A stretch of 39,863 nucleotides of DNA from CBDVBZ01 sp965372355 (GTDB lineage Bacteria; Krumholzibacteriota; Krumholzibacteriia; WVZY01), in assembly GCA_965372355.1 (NCBI GenBank), contig CBDVBZ010000015.1, forward strand, positions 1-39,863, written 5' to 3'. Below the pieces are notes generated by a model that worked only from the letters and a program-made list of their open reading frames with translations, ran no database searches and was not told the DNA's origin. Below, in pieces: positions 1-7,619 of the stretch (positions within the stretch are counted from its first letter, which is position 1; every line of letters starts with the position of its first letter). The position numbers were made by a program, and so were the translations under genes.

Positions 1-276
1 ATCGGTCGCCGGGGGGGCGGTTTCCGATGCGACGAGATCTTCCGTGTCCACTTTGAGAATGATCTGGTCGATCTTTATCGTCTCGCCCTCGTTCACAAGG
101 ATCTCGGTCACCTTGCCCTTGAACGGTGACGGGACCTCGAGAACGGCCTTGTCCGTTTCGAGCTCGACGAGCGGCTGGTCGATATCGATGACGTCACCGA
201 CGGCGACCATCACCTTGATGACATCTCCCGTCTCTACGTTCTCGGAGATCTCGGGCAGACGAACCTCTTGGATCAT
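1..276 (-). CDS. aceF: Pyruvate dehydrogenase E2, dihydrolipoamide acetyltransferase, N-terminal lipoyl domain (partial)
   Basis: The first 92 codons of an E2 subunit are present and the rest lies beyond the window start. The product begins MIQEVRLPEI and is a lipoyl domain with the lipoylation lysine at about residue 43 in the ETDKA motif. It then enters an Ala/Pro-rich linker. E2 carries the swinging lipoyl arm that accepts the acetyl group from E1 and passes it to CoA. The ATG at 276 has an AGGAGGAAT ribosome site directly after the aceE stop, 19 bp upstream, so the two genes form an operon. The ETDKAVLEVPS version and the AceE partner point to pyruvate rather than 2-oxoglutarate. Whether it has one or several lipoyl domains cannot be seen. 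Confidence 0.9.
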   Translation of the reverse strand, partial: MIQEVRLPEISENVETGDVIKVMVAVGDVIDIDQPLVELETDKAVLEVPSPFKGKVTEILVNEGETIKIDQIILKVDTEDLVASETAPPATD

Positions 277-295
277 GAGGGTGTATTCCTCCTGG

Positions 296-2962
296 CTAGG
301 CGGTCAATGGATCGGGTTTGTCCGGGGCGATCTCCATATCCTTTATCGCACCGGTCGCGACCTTGGCGTCGATCTGCTTCTCCTGGACCAGGGCGTGCAG
401 CGTGGCCAGTGTAATATGCCGGGCGTCGACCTCGAAAAAATCCCGCAAGGCGGCGCGCGAGTCGCTGCGGCCGTAGCCATCAGTGCCAAGCATGGCAAAA
501 TGTCCCGGGATCCACTTCGAGATCGATGCGGGGAGTGCTTTGACATAATCCGAGGCGGCGACGAACACACCCTTTTCCTTACCCAGAACACGGCCGATAT
601 AGGGGGTCTGTGGTTTCTTGCCCGGGTTGAGCCTGTTTACCCTTTCCGTGCTGATGGCGTCCCTGTACAGCTCCTTGTAACTCGTCGCGCTCCACACATC
701 GGCGGAGACGTTGTACTTCTCCTCGAGGATCGCCTGGGCCTTCAGCGCCTCGTTGAGAATCGCGCCGCTGCCAAAGAGATGCGCCTTCGCACTCTTTGTG
801 GACGAAGGCTTGAGCTTGTAGAGACCCCGGAGGATGCCTTCCTCGGCGCCGTCGGGCATGGCGGGCTGGACGTACGGTTCATTCATCACGGTGATGTAGT
901 AGAAGATGTCCTCCTGGTTCACGAACATCCGCTGCATACCATCGCGGATGATCACGGAGAGCTCATATGCAAACGTCGGATCGTACGCAAGGAGATTGGG
1001 CACCGTCAACGCGGTCAGGTGGCTGTTGCCATCCTGATGCTGGAGTCCCTCGCCTGCCAGTGTCGTGCGTCCCGATGTGCCGCCGAGTAGAAAGCCTCGC
1101 GCGCGCAGATCGCCCGCCGCCCAGACGAGGTCGCCGATTCGCTGCATGCCGAACATGGAATAGAAGATAAAAAACGGTATTGTCGGGATCCCGTGGGTCG
1201 CGTACGACGTTCCTGCCGCGATGAACGACGACATCGCGCCGGCCTCGGTGATGCCCTCCTCGAGCACCGCGCCGTCCTTGGCCTCGCGGTAGTAGAGCAG
1301 GTTCTCGCGGTCCACCGGCTCGTAGAGCTGACCGAGCCGCGAGTAGATCCCGACCTGTCGAAACAATGATTCCATGCCAAACGTCCTCGCCTCATCCGGA
1401 ACGATCGGTACGATGTACCTGCCGATGTCCTTGTCTCGGAGAAGTTTTGCGAGCAGGTGAACAAAGGCCGTTGTCGTGGCGACGGTGCGATCGCCCGTGC
1501 CCTCGAGAAACTCGGCGAACAACTCATCGGCCGGCATTTCGAGCGGTTTCACATCGACAACACGGTTGGGGAGGAATCCGCCGAGTTCTTCTCGTCTCGC
1601 GCGGATATACTCGACCTCCTCGCTATCGTCCGGCGGCCGGTAAAACGGAGCCGCGGGGACATCCGCGTCCGAGATCGGGATGCCAAAACGGCTCCTGAAA
1701 TCCCGGAGTTCGTCTTCATTCAATTTCTTTTGCTGGTGGGTGATGTTTCTGCCCTCACCGGCTTCACCCAATCCATAGCCCTTGATCGTCTGGGCGAGTA
1801 TGATGGTCGGCGCGCCCGTTGTCTCGACGGCGGCCTTGTAGGCAGCGAAGACCTTCTTGGGGTCGTGTCCGCCGCGGTTGAGCTTTTGCAGCTGTTCGTC
1901 AGAGTAGTTCTTCACGAGCTCGAGAAGCTCGGGGTACTTGCCAAAGAAGTCCTTGCGTATGTAATCGCCTGAAGAAACGGTGTACTTCTGGTATTGACCG
2001 TCGAGCACTTCTTCCATCCGTTTTGCGAGCAGTCCCGTCGTATCCTTCCGGAGGAGCGGGTCCCAATCGCCGCCCCAGATCACCTTGATCACATTCCAGC
2101 CGGCGCCCCGGAATGCGGCCTCGAGCTCCTGGATGACCTTGCCATTGCCGCGGACCGGCCCATCGAGCCGCTGCAGGTTGCAGTTGACGACAAAGATGAG
2201 GTTGTCGAGTTGTTCTCTGGATGCGAGCGTCAACGCGCCCATCGACTCAGGCTCATCCATTTCGCCGTCACCAAGAAACGCCCAGACCTTCTCGCTGGCG
2301 GTTTCCTTGAGTTTGCGGTTGTAGAGGTAGTGATTGAAACGCGCCTGATAGATCGCCATGATCGATGTAAGACCCATCGATACGGTCGGGAACTGCCAGA
2401 AGTTGGGCATCAACCACGGGTGCGGGTACGACGAAAGACCGCCCTCGGGGCTCAGTTCGTTACGGAAATTCTCCAGCTGTTTCTCAGAAATCCGTCCTTC
2501 GATGAATGCGCGTGCATAGATCCCTGGCGAGGCGTGCCCCTGGAAGTACACGAAGTCACCCCGGTGATCCGGACCGCTGGCCCGCAGGAAATGATTGAAT
2601 GCGACCTCGAGAAGGTTCGCCGCGGAGGCGTATGTCGAAATATGACCACCGATACCATCGTGAAGCCGGTTGGCGCGCACGACCATGGCCATGGCGTTCC
2701 AGCGGACGATGGATTTGATGCGGCGCTCGATCTCCTGGTTGCCCGGGAAGGGCGGCTGTTGATCGAGGGGTATCGTGTTTATATACGGCGTATTCCCCGG
2801 ATACTGTGACGTGACGCCGTACTTCTGCGCCTGGATCTGGAGAAGGCTGATGAGTTCACGAACCCGCTCGGCGCCACCCCGTTCGTGGACGTAGTCCAGC
2901 GACTCGAGCCATTCCTGGTTCTCAATATCGGTTGAATCGTGCGGTCCCTGGGTCCTGGCCAT
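296..2962 (-). CDS. aceE: Pyruvate dehydrogenase E1 component, homodimeric type
   Basis: The 888-aa product is full length for AceE (about 887 aa in E. coli). It decarboxylates pyruvate with thiamine diphosphate and acetylates the lipoyl arm of E2. The ThDP/Mg motif GDGEMDEPES is at residues 231-240, and the N-terminus (IENQEWLESLDYV) matches the start of known AceE proteins. aceF follows 19 bp downstream. A strong sigma70-like promoter lies about 115 bp upstream, giving a leader of roughly 110 nt. The ribosome site before the ATG is weak (GATGGGACACGT). A second, unrelated heterotetrameric-type 2-oxoacid dehydrogenase operon lies at 13.0-20.4 kb, so this organism has two E1 architectures. 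Confidence 0.96.
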   Translation of the reverse strand: MARTQGPHDSTDIENQEWLESLDYVHERGGAERVRELISLLQIQAQKYGVTSQYPGNTPYINTIPLDQQPPFPGNQEIERRIKSIVRWNAMAMVVRANRLHDGIGGHISTYASAANLLEVAFNHFLRASGPDHRGDFVYFQGHASPGIYARAFIEGRISEKQLENFRNELSPEGGLSSYPHPWLMPNFWQFPTVSMGLTSIMAIYQARFNHYLYNRKLKETASEKVWAFLGDGEMDEPESMGALTLASREQLDNLIFVVNCNLQRLDGPVRGNGKVIQELEAAFRGAGWNVIKVIWGGDWDPLLRKDTTGLLAKRMEEVLDGQYQKYTVSSGDYIRKDFFGKYPELLELVKNYSDEQLQKLNRGGHDPKKVFAAYKAAVETTGAPTIILAQTIKGYGLGEAGEGRNITHQQKKLNEDELRDFRSRFGIPISDADVPAAPFYRPPDDSEEVEYIRARREELGGFLPNRVVDVKPLEMPADELFAEFLEGTGDRTVATTTAFVHLLAKLLRDKDIGRYIVPIVPDEARTFGMESLFRQVGIYSRLGQLYEPVDRENLLYYREAKDGAVLEEGITEAGAMSSFIAAGTSYATHGIPTIPFFIFYSMFGMQRIGDLVWAAGDLRARGFLLGGTSGRTTLAGEGLQHQDGNSHLTALTVPNLLAYDPTFAYELSVIIRDGMQRMFVNQEDIFYYITVMNEPYVQPAMPDGAEEGILRGLYKLKPSSTKSAKAHLFGSGAILNEALKAQAILEEKYNVSADVWSATSYKELYRDAISTERVNRLNPGKKPQTPYIGRVLGKEKGVFVAASDYVKALPASISKWIPGHFAMLGTDGYGRSDSRAALRDFFEVDARHITLATLHALVQEKQIDAKVATGAIKDMEIAPDKPDPLTA

Positions 2963-3077
2963 ACGTGTCCCATCGTTGGGGGTACCTGTCTAATGTAGTC
3001 GCGTGCCACGCAGGCGGGCAAATACTTTGGAGCGCGAGTCTTGGGCGTACGCTGCCGGATGGAGCCCGCGAAGCCTC

Positions 3078-3107
3078 CTTATAGCAGCAAAACCCCTTGT
3101 CTGTCAA
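3078..3107 (-). promoter_or_regulatory. sigma70-like promoter of aceE-aceF
   Basis: On the minus strand TTGACA (3107-3102) is followed after 18 nt by TATAAG (3083-3078). The -35 box overlaps the T-tract of the hairpin just upstream (3115-3149), so the end of the malate synthase transcript and the start of the aceE transcript are interlocked. Confidence 0.75.
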
Positions 3108-3149
3108 AAAGTAAGACACACCCGACTGAGGGAGTTCGTCGGGTGTGTC
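3106..3149 (-). terminator. Intrinsic terminator downstream of malate synthase
   Basis: A perfect 12-bp inverted repeat (GACACACCCGAC at 3115-3126, GTCGGGTGTGTC at 3138-3149, 11-nt loop) is followed on the minus strand by TTACTTTTT. It lies about 195 bp after the malate synthase stop and directly before the aceE promoter. Confidence 0.75.
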
Positions 3150-3235
3150 GGGCGGAGGTGAGGTTGGACGGGGTCTGTGGTGGACCCCGGGGCTTGGGCT
3201 GGGGCTCGTTCCTCCGCCTGTGGCTCGGTATGTCT

Positions 3236-3276
3236 CCGGCGGCACCGGCTCAGGAGAGCCTGAGGGGTGCCGCCGG
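3236..3276. other. Nested hairpin in the aceB-aceE intergenic region
   Basis: An 11-bp perfect outer stem (CCGGCGGCACC at 3236-3246 with GGTGCCGCCGG at 3266-3276) encloses a second 6-bp stem (CTCAGG at 3249-3254 with CCTGAG at 3259-3264) around an AGAG loop. It has no T-tract on the minus strand. It may protect the malate synthase mRNA 3' end or work together with the terminator at 3106-3149. Confidence 0.6.
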
Positions 3277-3344
3277 TTTCCTCATCAGCAACGATGGGGG
3301 AAAGTCAAAACATATTCGGTGCATCGCCTCACTTCGATCCGCGT

Positions 3345-4961
3345 TCAATCGAGGTATTCATACCCGATGAGCGACATATACGCCGGAAAAGCGTCGCCTG
3401 TTGTGATTCGCTGGAAGATTTCGGCCGCGGTATCAAAGCGGCCGGATTTGTATCTTTCATTTCCGATGTTTTCTCTCGTGACCTGAAGTTCTTCCGCGAC
3501 TATCTGCTCCACCAGATCCCGGCTTACCACGCGTCCGTCATTGAGCGCTGTCCGGTGCTGGATCCATTGCCAGACGAGCGCTCTGGAGACTTCCGCGGTG
3601 GCGGCGTCTTCGATGAGATTGTGTATGGCGACGCAGCCGTTGCCACAAAGCCACGATGCCAGATAGAGCAGTCCCACGTGGATGTTGCGTCGCAGACCTG
3701 CCTCGGTGACATCTCCGCCGGGAACAGCGAGAAGATCCTCCGCGCTTATTGCTGCATCGCGCGGCGATGCCTCGATCTGGTTCGGGGTCGTCATGTGCGC
3801 GTCGAAGACCTCCCTGGCAACGGATACCAGATCGGGGTCGGCCACCCACGTGCCGTCGTGGCCGGAGTTGACCTCGCGCAGCTTGTCGTTTCTCACTTCG
3901 TGCACCGCGGCGGCGTTGGCGAGTGGGTCGGCCTGGATCGGGATGTGCGTCGTCATTCCGCCAATCGCGTGGATGCTCCGCCGGTGGCATGTTTCGACGA
4001 GGAGTTCGGTACACGAACTCAGAAAACGGTGCTCCATCGTGAGGAGGTGACGATCGGGCAGCACGAACTCGGGTTTGTTGCGAAAGTGCTTTATGAAGCT
4101 GAAAATGTAATCCCAGCGGCCGTAGGTCAAACCGGAGGAATGATGACGGAGTTCGAAAAGGATCTCGTCCATCTCGAAGGCCGCGAGAATCGATTCGATA
4201 AGAACGGTCGCCCGAATCGTGCCCGGTTGGATACCCAGCGCGTCCTGGGCCATGTTGAACACATCGTTCCACAGCCGCGCCTCCAGATGGCTTTCGATTT
4301 TTGGAAGGTAGAAGTAGGGTCCGGTGCCGTTGTCGATAAGCGTCCGCGCGTTGTTGAAGAAGAAAATGCCAAAGTCGAAGAGAGACGCCGAGACCGGTCT
4401 GTCATCCACGGTGACGTGTTTCTCAATGAGATGCCACCCGCGAGGACGGACGATGAGCGTGGCAATCTCAGTCGTATGGCGGTCTCCCGCGCCGTTCGAG
4501 CCGACCAGTCCGATCAGTCTGTTGATGGTATTGCGAAGGTTGACCTGTCCGTCGAGGCTGTTCTGCCAGGTGGGAGCGATCGAATCCTCGAAATCCGCCA
4601 CACAGACATTGGCTCCCGAATGCAGGGAGTCGACGAGCATCGTACTCTGGGCCGGCCGGCTGATCTCGACCCGGCGATCCGTCAGATCGGGGGGAATCGG
4701 GGCGACGCTCCACTGCGCCCTCCGGATCTGCTGGGTTCTGGGGAGGAAGTCGGGGAGCGTGCCGCGTTCGATTTCGCGGTCGCGGATCTCCCGCTGGCGC
4801 AGAAGCTCCAGCCGCGTCGCCTCGAACTGACGGACAAGCGCGGCCACAAAGCGAAGGGCACCGGGGGTCAGCACGTCGGCCTGTTCATCGGTGACGGACG
4901 CCATTACCCGGATGCCGCCTTCTTGGATGGTGTTGTTGATGTGTTCCCGCTGGCTGCTCAC
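3345..4961 (-). CDS. aceB: Malate synthase A
   Basis: The product condenses glyoxylate with acetyl-CoA to malate in the glyoxylate shunt. It aligns well with E. coli AceB through blocks such as CVADFEDSIAPTWQNSLDGQ, GPYFYLPK, GRWDYIFSFIK, NGHDGTWVADP and GNGCVAIHNLIEDAATAEIS-like sequence near the C-terminus. I chose the GTG at 4961 (538 aa; E. coli has 533) because GGAG sits 6-7 nt before it and the extra N-terminal residues resemble family members. An ATG at 4904 would give 519 aa, and the frame stays open upstream to 5147. No isocitrate lyase gene is in the window. A long palindrome lies about 100 bp upstream of the start. Confidence 0.93.
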   Translation of the reverse strand: MSSQREHINNTIQEGGIRVMASVTDEQADVLTPGALRFVAALVRQFEATRLELLRQREIRDREIERGTLPDFLPRTQQIRRAQWSVAPIPPDLTDRRVEISRPAQSTMLVDSLHSGANVCVADFEDSIAPTWQNSLDGQVNLRNTINRLIGLVGSNGAGDRHTTEIATLIVRPRGWHLIEKHVTVDDRPVSASLFDFGIFFFNNARTLIDNGTGPYFYLPKIESHLEARLWNDVFNMAQDALGIQPGTIRATVLIESILAAFEMDEILFELRHHSSGLTYGRWDYIFSFIKHFRNKPEFVLPDRHLLTMEHRFLSSCTELLVETCHRRSIHAIGGMTTHIPIQADPLANAAAVHEVRNDKLREVNSGHDGTWVADPDLVSVAREVFDAHMTTPNQIEASPRDAAISAEDLLAVPGGDVTEAGLRRNIHVGLLYLASWLCGNGCVAIHNLIEDAATAEVSRALVWQWIQHRTALNDGRVVSRDLVEQIVAEELQVTRENIGNERYKSGRFDTAAEIFQRITTGDAFPAYMSLIGYEYLD

Positions 4962-5025
4962 GCTTTTTCTCCATCGACCGGTCCGGTGCAATTCCTTAGG
5001 GACATATCCGCCTAGTGCAGCAATG

Positions 5026-5031
5026 GGTATA
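5026..5031 (-). promoter_or_regulatory. Possible extended -10 box of the malate synthase promoter
   Basis: On the minus strand TGGTATACC gives an extended -10 (TATACC) with no good -35 hexamer. The palindrome at 5059-5089 would then lie around -40 to -70, a usual place for an activator site. This assignment is tentative. Confidence 0.35.
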
Positions 5032-5058
5032 CCAGCGTCCGACACTCTGTAGGGTGTG

Positions 5059-5089
5059 GTGTAACCACGCGTGAATGCGTGTGTTACAC
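5059..5089. promoter_or_regulatory. Long hyphenated palindrome upstream of malate synthase, candidate operator
   Basis: The left arm GTGTAACCACGC (5059-5070) pairs with the right arm GCGTG-T-GTTACAC (5077-5089) around a 6-nt centre (GTGAAT), with one unpaired T at 5082. The outer GTGTAAC/GTTACAC arms recur as a perfect palindrome at 39371-39390. A binding protein is inferred, not identified. Confidence 0.55.
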
Positions 5090-5380
5090 ATCTATGCTCG
5101 GAAAGATAGCGGGCTGTGGATGCGGGTTTTCGCCCAGGGGGAGCCACGGCGGATCAAGCCGGGTGCCGGAGGGTGGCCGGCTTCGGCCATTATCCTGGTT
5201 GACCGCACGGTATCCGAGGGCCTCTGAGCGGCAGTACGCGGAGTGAACAGGCCGGATTCGAGACGACACGCCAACTGGGTGGCGAGGATGCACAATGGCA
5301 GGTGCGTGTTCCCGTGAAGCCCCCCCTATGCCAATCGTGCGTATCATGCAGGAGGGATCGTGTCGAAACAATCAGGCGGC
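5090..5380. other. Non-coding stretch, nothing recognised
   Basis: This lies between the malate synthase upstream region and the terminator of the HAMP gene. The short open frames here show no family resemblance and no good ribosome sites. I see no RNA gene. Confidence 0.5.
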
Positions 5381-5419
5381 AAAAAAGGCCAAAGGCCCGC
5401 CGGTATGCGGGCCCTGGCC
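5381..5419 (-). terminator. Intrinsic terminator of the HAMP-protein gene
   Basis: Read on the minus strand, GGCCA then GGCCCGC pair with GCGGGCC then TGGCC (5-bp outer and 7-bp inner stems, small internal loop, 6-nt apical loop), followed at once by TTTTTT. It lies about 70 bp after the stop codon. Confidence 0.85.
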
Positions 5420-5486
5420 ACACGGGGTCTGTCTGTCGTCTGGGAGAGACCGCGGTGCGCTCGGACACACCGCCCGTTCTCCGGGT

Positions 5487-6107
5487 CTAGCTGTGGACGG
5501 GTTCCCTGGGTGCCTCTTCGGAGACGGGAGCCTCCCACCTCGTGTCGTAGCTTTGGTTGATACCCTCGGACAACCGCTCGAGCGCCTGGATGGCCCGCTC
5601 GGCCGATGGTGTGTCCAGAAGCGCGTTTCTGACGGCGTCGATTTCTTCGAGGGTCTCCTTCCGGATCGCCTCATCGCGTTCTTCCAGGCTCCCCGCCATA
5701 TCGTTGAGGGCCCGGGCCAGTGCCTGCATCTGGTCCCCGGTGCGGAGCTCGATACGGTCCTTGAAATTGCCGGTCGCGAACTGGTGGACGTAACGGGTGA
5801 TCTTGACCAGCGGCCCCGCAATCTTGTGCGTTCGCCACAGGCTGAACACCGTCCAGCCACCGAGGATGCCGACCATGAACAGTATGAACGAGATCGTCGT
5901 GGATTTCTGCTGAGCCTTGTAGAACGCCACCAGCTCATCGCTGTGGCTGCCCAGAAGCACGTCCACGTGCTTCATCATCTCGAATAAGGGGACGGTGAGA
6001 AAAATGGCCACGGCCGCGATATAGATCAGCCCGGCTACGGTGGTCCCGACCTGGAACTTCCTATCGACAACGATTGTTCTGCGCCGCCCGCCGCTGAGAA
6101 TTCCCAT
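5487..6107 (-). CDS. Two-TM membrane protein with HAMP domain and no output domain
   Basis: I start this 206-aa protein at the ATG at 6107, preceded by a clear AGGGAGGAAATC ribosome site; the frame is open a further 19 codons upstream. Two hydrophobic segments (about residues 22-42 and 71-91) flank a short periplasmic loop of about 28 residues. After the second comes a HAMP domain (GPLVKITRYVHQFATGNFKDR, then DQMQALARALNDMAGSL), then an acidic helical tail. HAMP domains relay signals from the membrane to a kinase, cyclase or methyl-accepting domain, but none is fused here. The gene is divergent from a cytosolic Ser/Thr kinase across about 150 bp that contains inverted repeats, so it might act with that kinase. 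That link is inference. Confidence 0.85.
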   Translation of the reverse strand: MGILSGGRRRTIVVDRKFQVGTTVAGLIYIAAVAIFLTVPLFEMMKHVDVLLGSHSDELVAFYKAQQKSTTISFILFMVGILGGWTVFSLWRTHKIAGPLVKITRYVHQFATGNFKDRIELRTGDQMQALARALNDMAGSLEERDEAIRKETLEEIDAVRNALLDTPSAERAIQALERLSEGINQSYDTRWEAPVSEEAPREPVHS

Positions 6108-6163
6108 GATTTCCTCCCTGATTTGATCCATTGGGAGGAAGCAAATACGGTGCCACGCACCCA

Positions 6164-6208
6164 AAGGGGTTGCCTTGGTTTAACCCCTTGTGATACTATG
6201 TGTTAACC
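6164..6208. promoter_or_regulatory. Overlapping inverted repeats between the divergent HAMP and kinase genes
   Basis: AAGGGGTT (6164-6171) and AACCCCTT (6182-6189) form an 8-bp inverted repeat with a 10-nt spacer. Overlapping it, GGTTTAAC (6177-6184) and GTTAACC (6202-6208) form a second repeat with a 17-nt spacer. The position in a divergent promoter region suggests an operator. No convincing -35/-10 pair was found for either gene. Confidence 0.45.
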
Positions 6209-6257
6209 TCGAAGTATCGCGAGTGGTTGGTGACGGAGAAGAGTACGGGCAACGATA

Positions 6258-7610
6258 ATGCAACACCCTGGTTGCAGCGCCTCCTCGGATAACCTCAGGA
6301 TTTTTTTGACGGACATGCAGATAGCCAAGCCAAAGTTGAAGCGGTTACGCATCGGGCAACGCGTCGGGAAATACAAACTGTTGCGACGGATCGGTGACGG
6401 TGCGTTTGGTGTTGTCTATCGTGCACGCGATGAAGTCGAAGGTGTGCACGTCGCGTTGAAGATTCACGAGCACACCGACGATGTGAGCGACATACTTCGT
6501 TTTTTCAAAAAAGAGATTCAGCTCCTCTCCAGGGTCGATCACCAGAACATCCTCAAGCTCAAGAACGCGGACATATTCGACGGTCGTTTCTACATTGTCT
6601 CCGAGCTGGGCAAGGGGAGTCTCGAGGAGAAGAGATCGATCACTGTGTCGTATGCCGTCGGCGTGCTCAAACAGATGCTCGACGCACTCATCGAAGTGCA
6701 GAAACACAATATTGTCCACCGCGATATAAAGCCGGAGAACATCATTCTGTTTTCGGACAACATCGTCAAACTGGGTGATTTTGGTATCGCCAAGGTCCTG
6801 GAGAAAGCCGGGCAGTCGATCGGCACCGACGCGGGGACGCGGGGCTACTTCGCGCCCGAGCAGATCTACGGCCATCCGAGCTTTGCATCGGACATCTTTT
6901 CGCTCGGCCTCGTTTTCTACGAAATGGTCACGGGGTTTCTGCCGATGTGGCCGTTTCAATGGCCGTTCGAGGGCAAGGAGAAGTTCAACCGCCGAATCGA
7001 TCCGAGGCTCAGGAACGTCATCAGAAAGGCGCTCGAGTTCGAGGAAGGGGACCGGTATCCCGACGCACTGACGATGTCCAGGGCGTTCGCTCATGCGCTG
7101 GACAAGAAATCCAACGGCAACTCGCGCCGACGTATGATGCCATGGCGCAGGTATCGCGAGCTGGAGTTCTCAACGAGATACGCAAACATTCTCGATCTCC
7201 GATTCAAGTGCTGCAAATGCGCGGGGCCGATATCGGAATACATGATGTACTGTCCCTGGTGCGGAACGGACAAGAACTCGTTCAAGGGGTTGACGACATT
7301 CCCCGCGGTTTGCGTGCGGTGCGAGCATGGCGTCAAGGACGAATGGGATTTCTGCCCGTGGTGTTATCGAAAGAAGTTCAACTGGGCGGATGTCTGGGTA
7401 ACGAGCGACAAACGCTATATCAAGAACTGTCCGAATCGTCAATGCGGAGAGCGCAAGATCATGCGCTGGATGCGCTACTGCCCCTGGTGCCACACCAAAC
7501 TGCGGCCCTGGATCCACCACCAGCTCGACGGCCGATGCGGGAAGTGCAAGTGTAGTGTGGCGGCGGACTACTGGGACTACTGCGCCTGGTGTGGGGACGA
7601 CCTCGGCTAG
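6258..7610 (+). CDS. Hanks-type Ser/Thr protein kinase with four C-terminal zinc ribbons
   Basis: A 450-aa cytosolic kinase with no membrane segment. The kinase domain (about residues 39-285) is intact: Gly-loop GDGAFG, ATP-binding K68 in VALK, catalytic HRDIKPEN (154-161), DFG (174-176) and APE (199-201). The remaining 165 residues hold four CxxC...CPWC-type zinc ribbons: C318/C321-C332/C335, C352/C355-C366/C369, C391/C396-C408/C411, and C427/C430-C442/C445. Each is expected to bind one Zn. Bacterial Hanks kinases usually carry a membrane segment and PASTA or beta-propeller sensors, so a purely zinc-ribbon C-terminus suggests nucleic-acid or protein binding. The start is uncertain: ATG 6258 is listed, ATG 6315 is possible, and neither has a good ribosome site. 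Confidence 0.93.
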   Translation: MQHPGCSASSDNLRIFLTDMQIAKPKLKRLRIGQRVGKYKLLRRIGDGAFGVVYRARDEVEGVHVALKIHEHTDDVSDILRFFKKEIQLLSRVDHQNILKLKNADIFDGRFYIVSELGKGSLEEKRSITVSYAVGVLKQMLDALIEVQKHNIVHRDIKPENIILFSDNIVKLGDFGIAKVLEKAGQSIGTDAGTRGYFAPEQIYGHPSFASDIFSLGLVFYEMVTGFLPMWPFQWPFEGKEKFNRRIDPRLRNVIRKALEFEEGDRYPDALTMSRAFAHALDKKSNGNSRRRMMPWRRYRELEFSTRYANILDLRFKCCKCAGPISEYMMYCPWCGTDKNSFKGLTTFPAVCVRCEHGVKDEWDFCPWCYRKKFNWADVWVTSDKRYIKNCPNRQCGERKIMRWMRYCPWCHTKLRPWIHHQLDGRCGKCKCSVAADYWDYCAWCGDDLG

Positions 7611-7619
7611 AGCCGCGTG

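Noticed and set aside
44..1090. 348-aa plus-strand open frame over aceF and aceE
   Set aside because: Runs antisense through two well-recognised genes.
3267..5015. 582-aa plus-strand open frame opposite malate synthase
   Set aside because: Antisense shadow of a well-matched malate synthase in GC-rich DNA; no family resemblance and no ribosome site.
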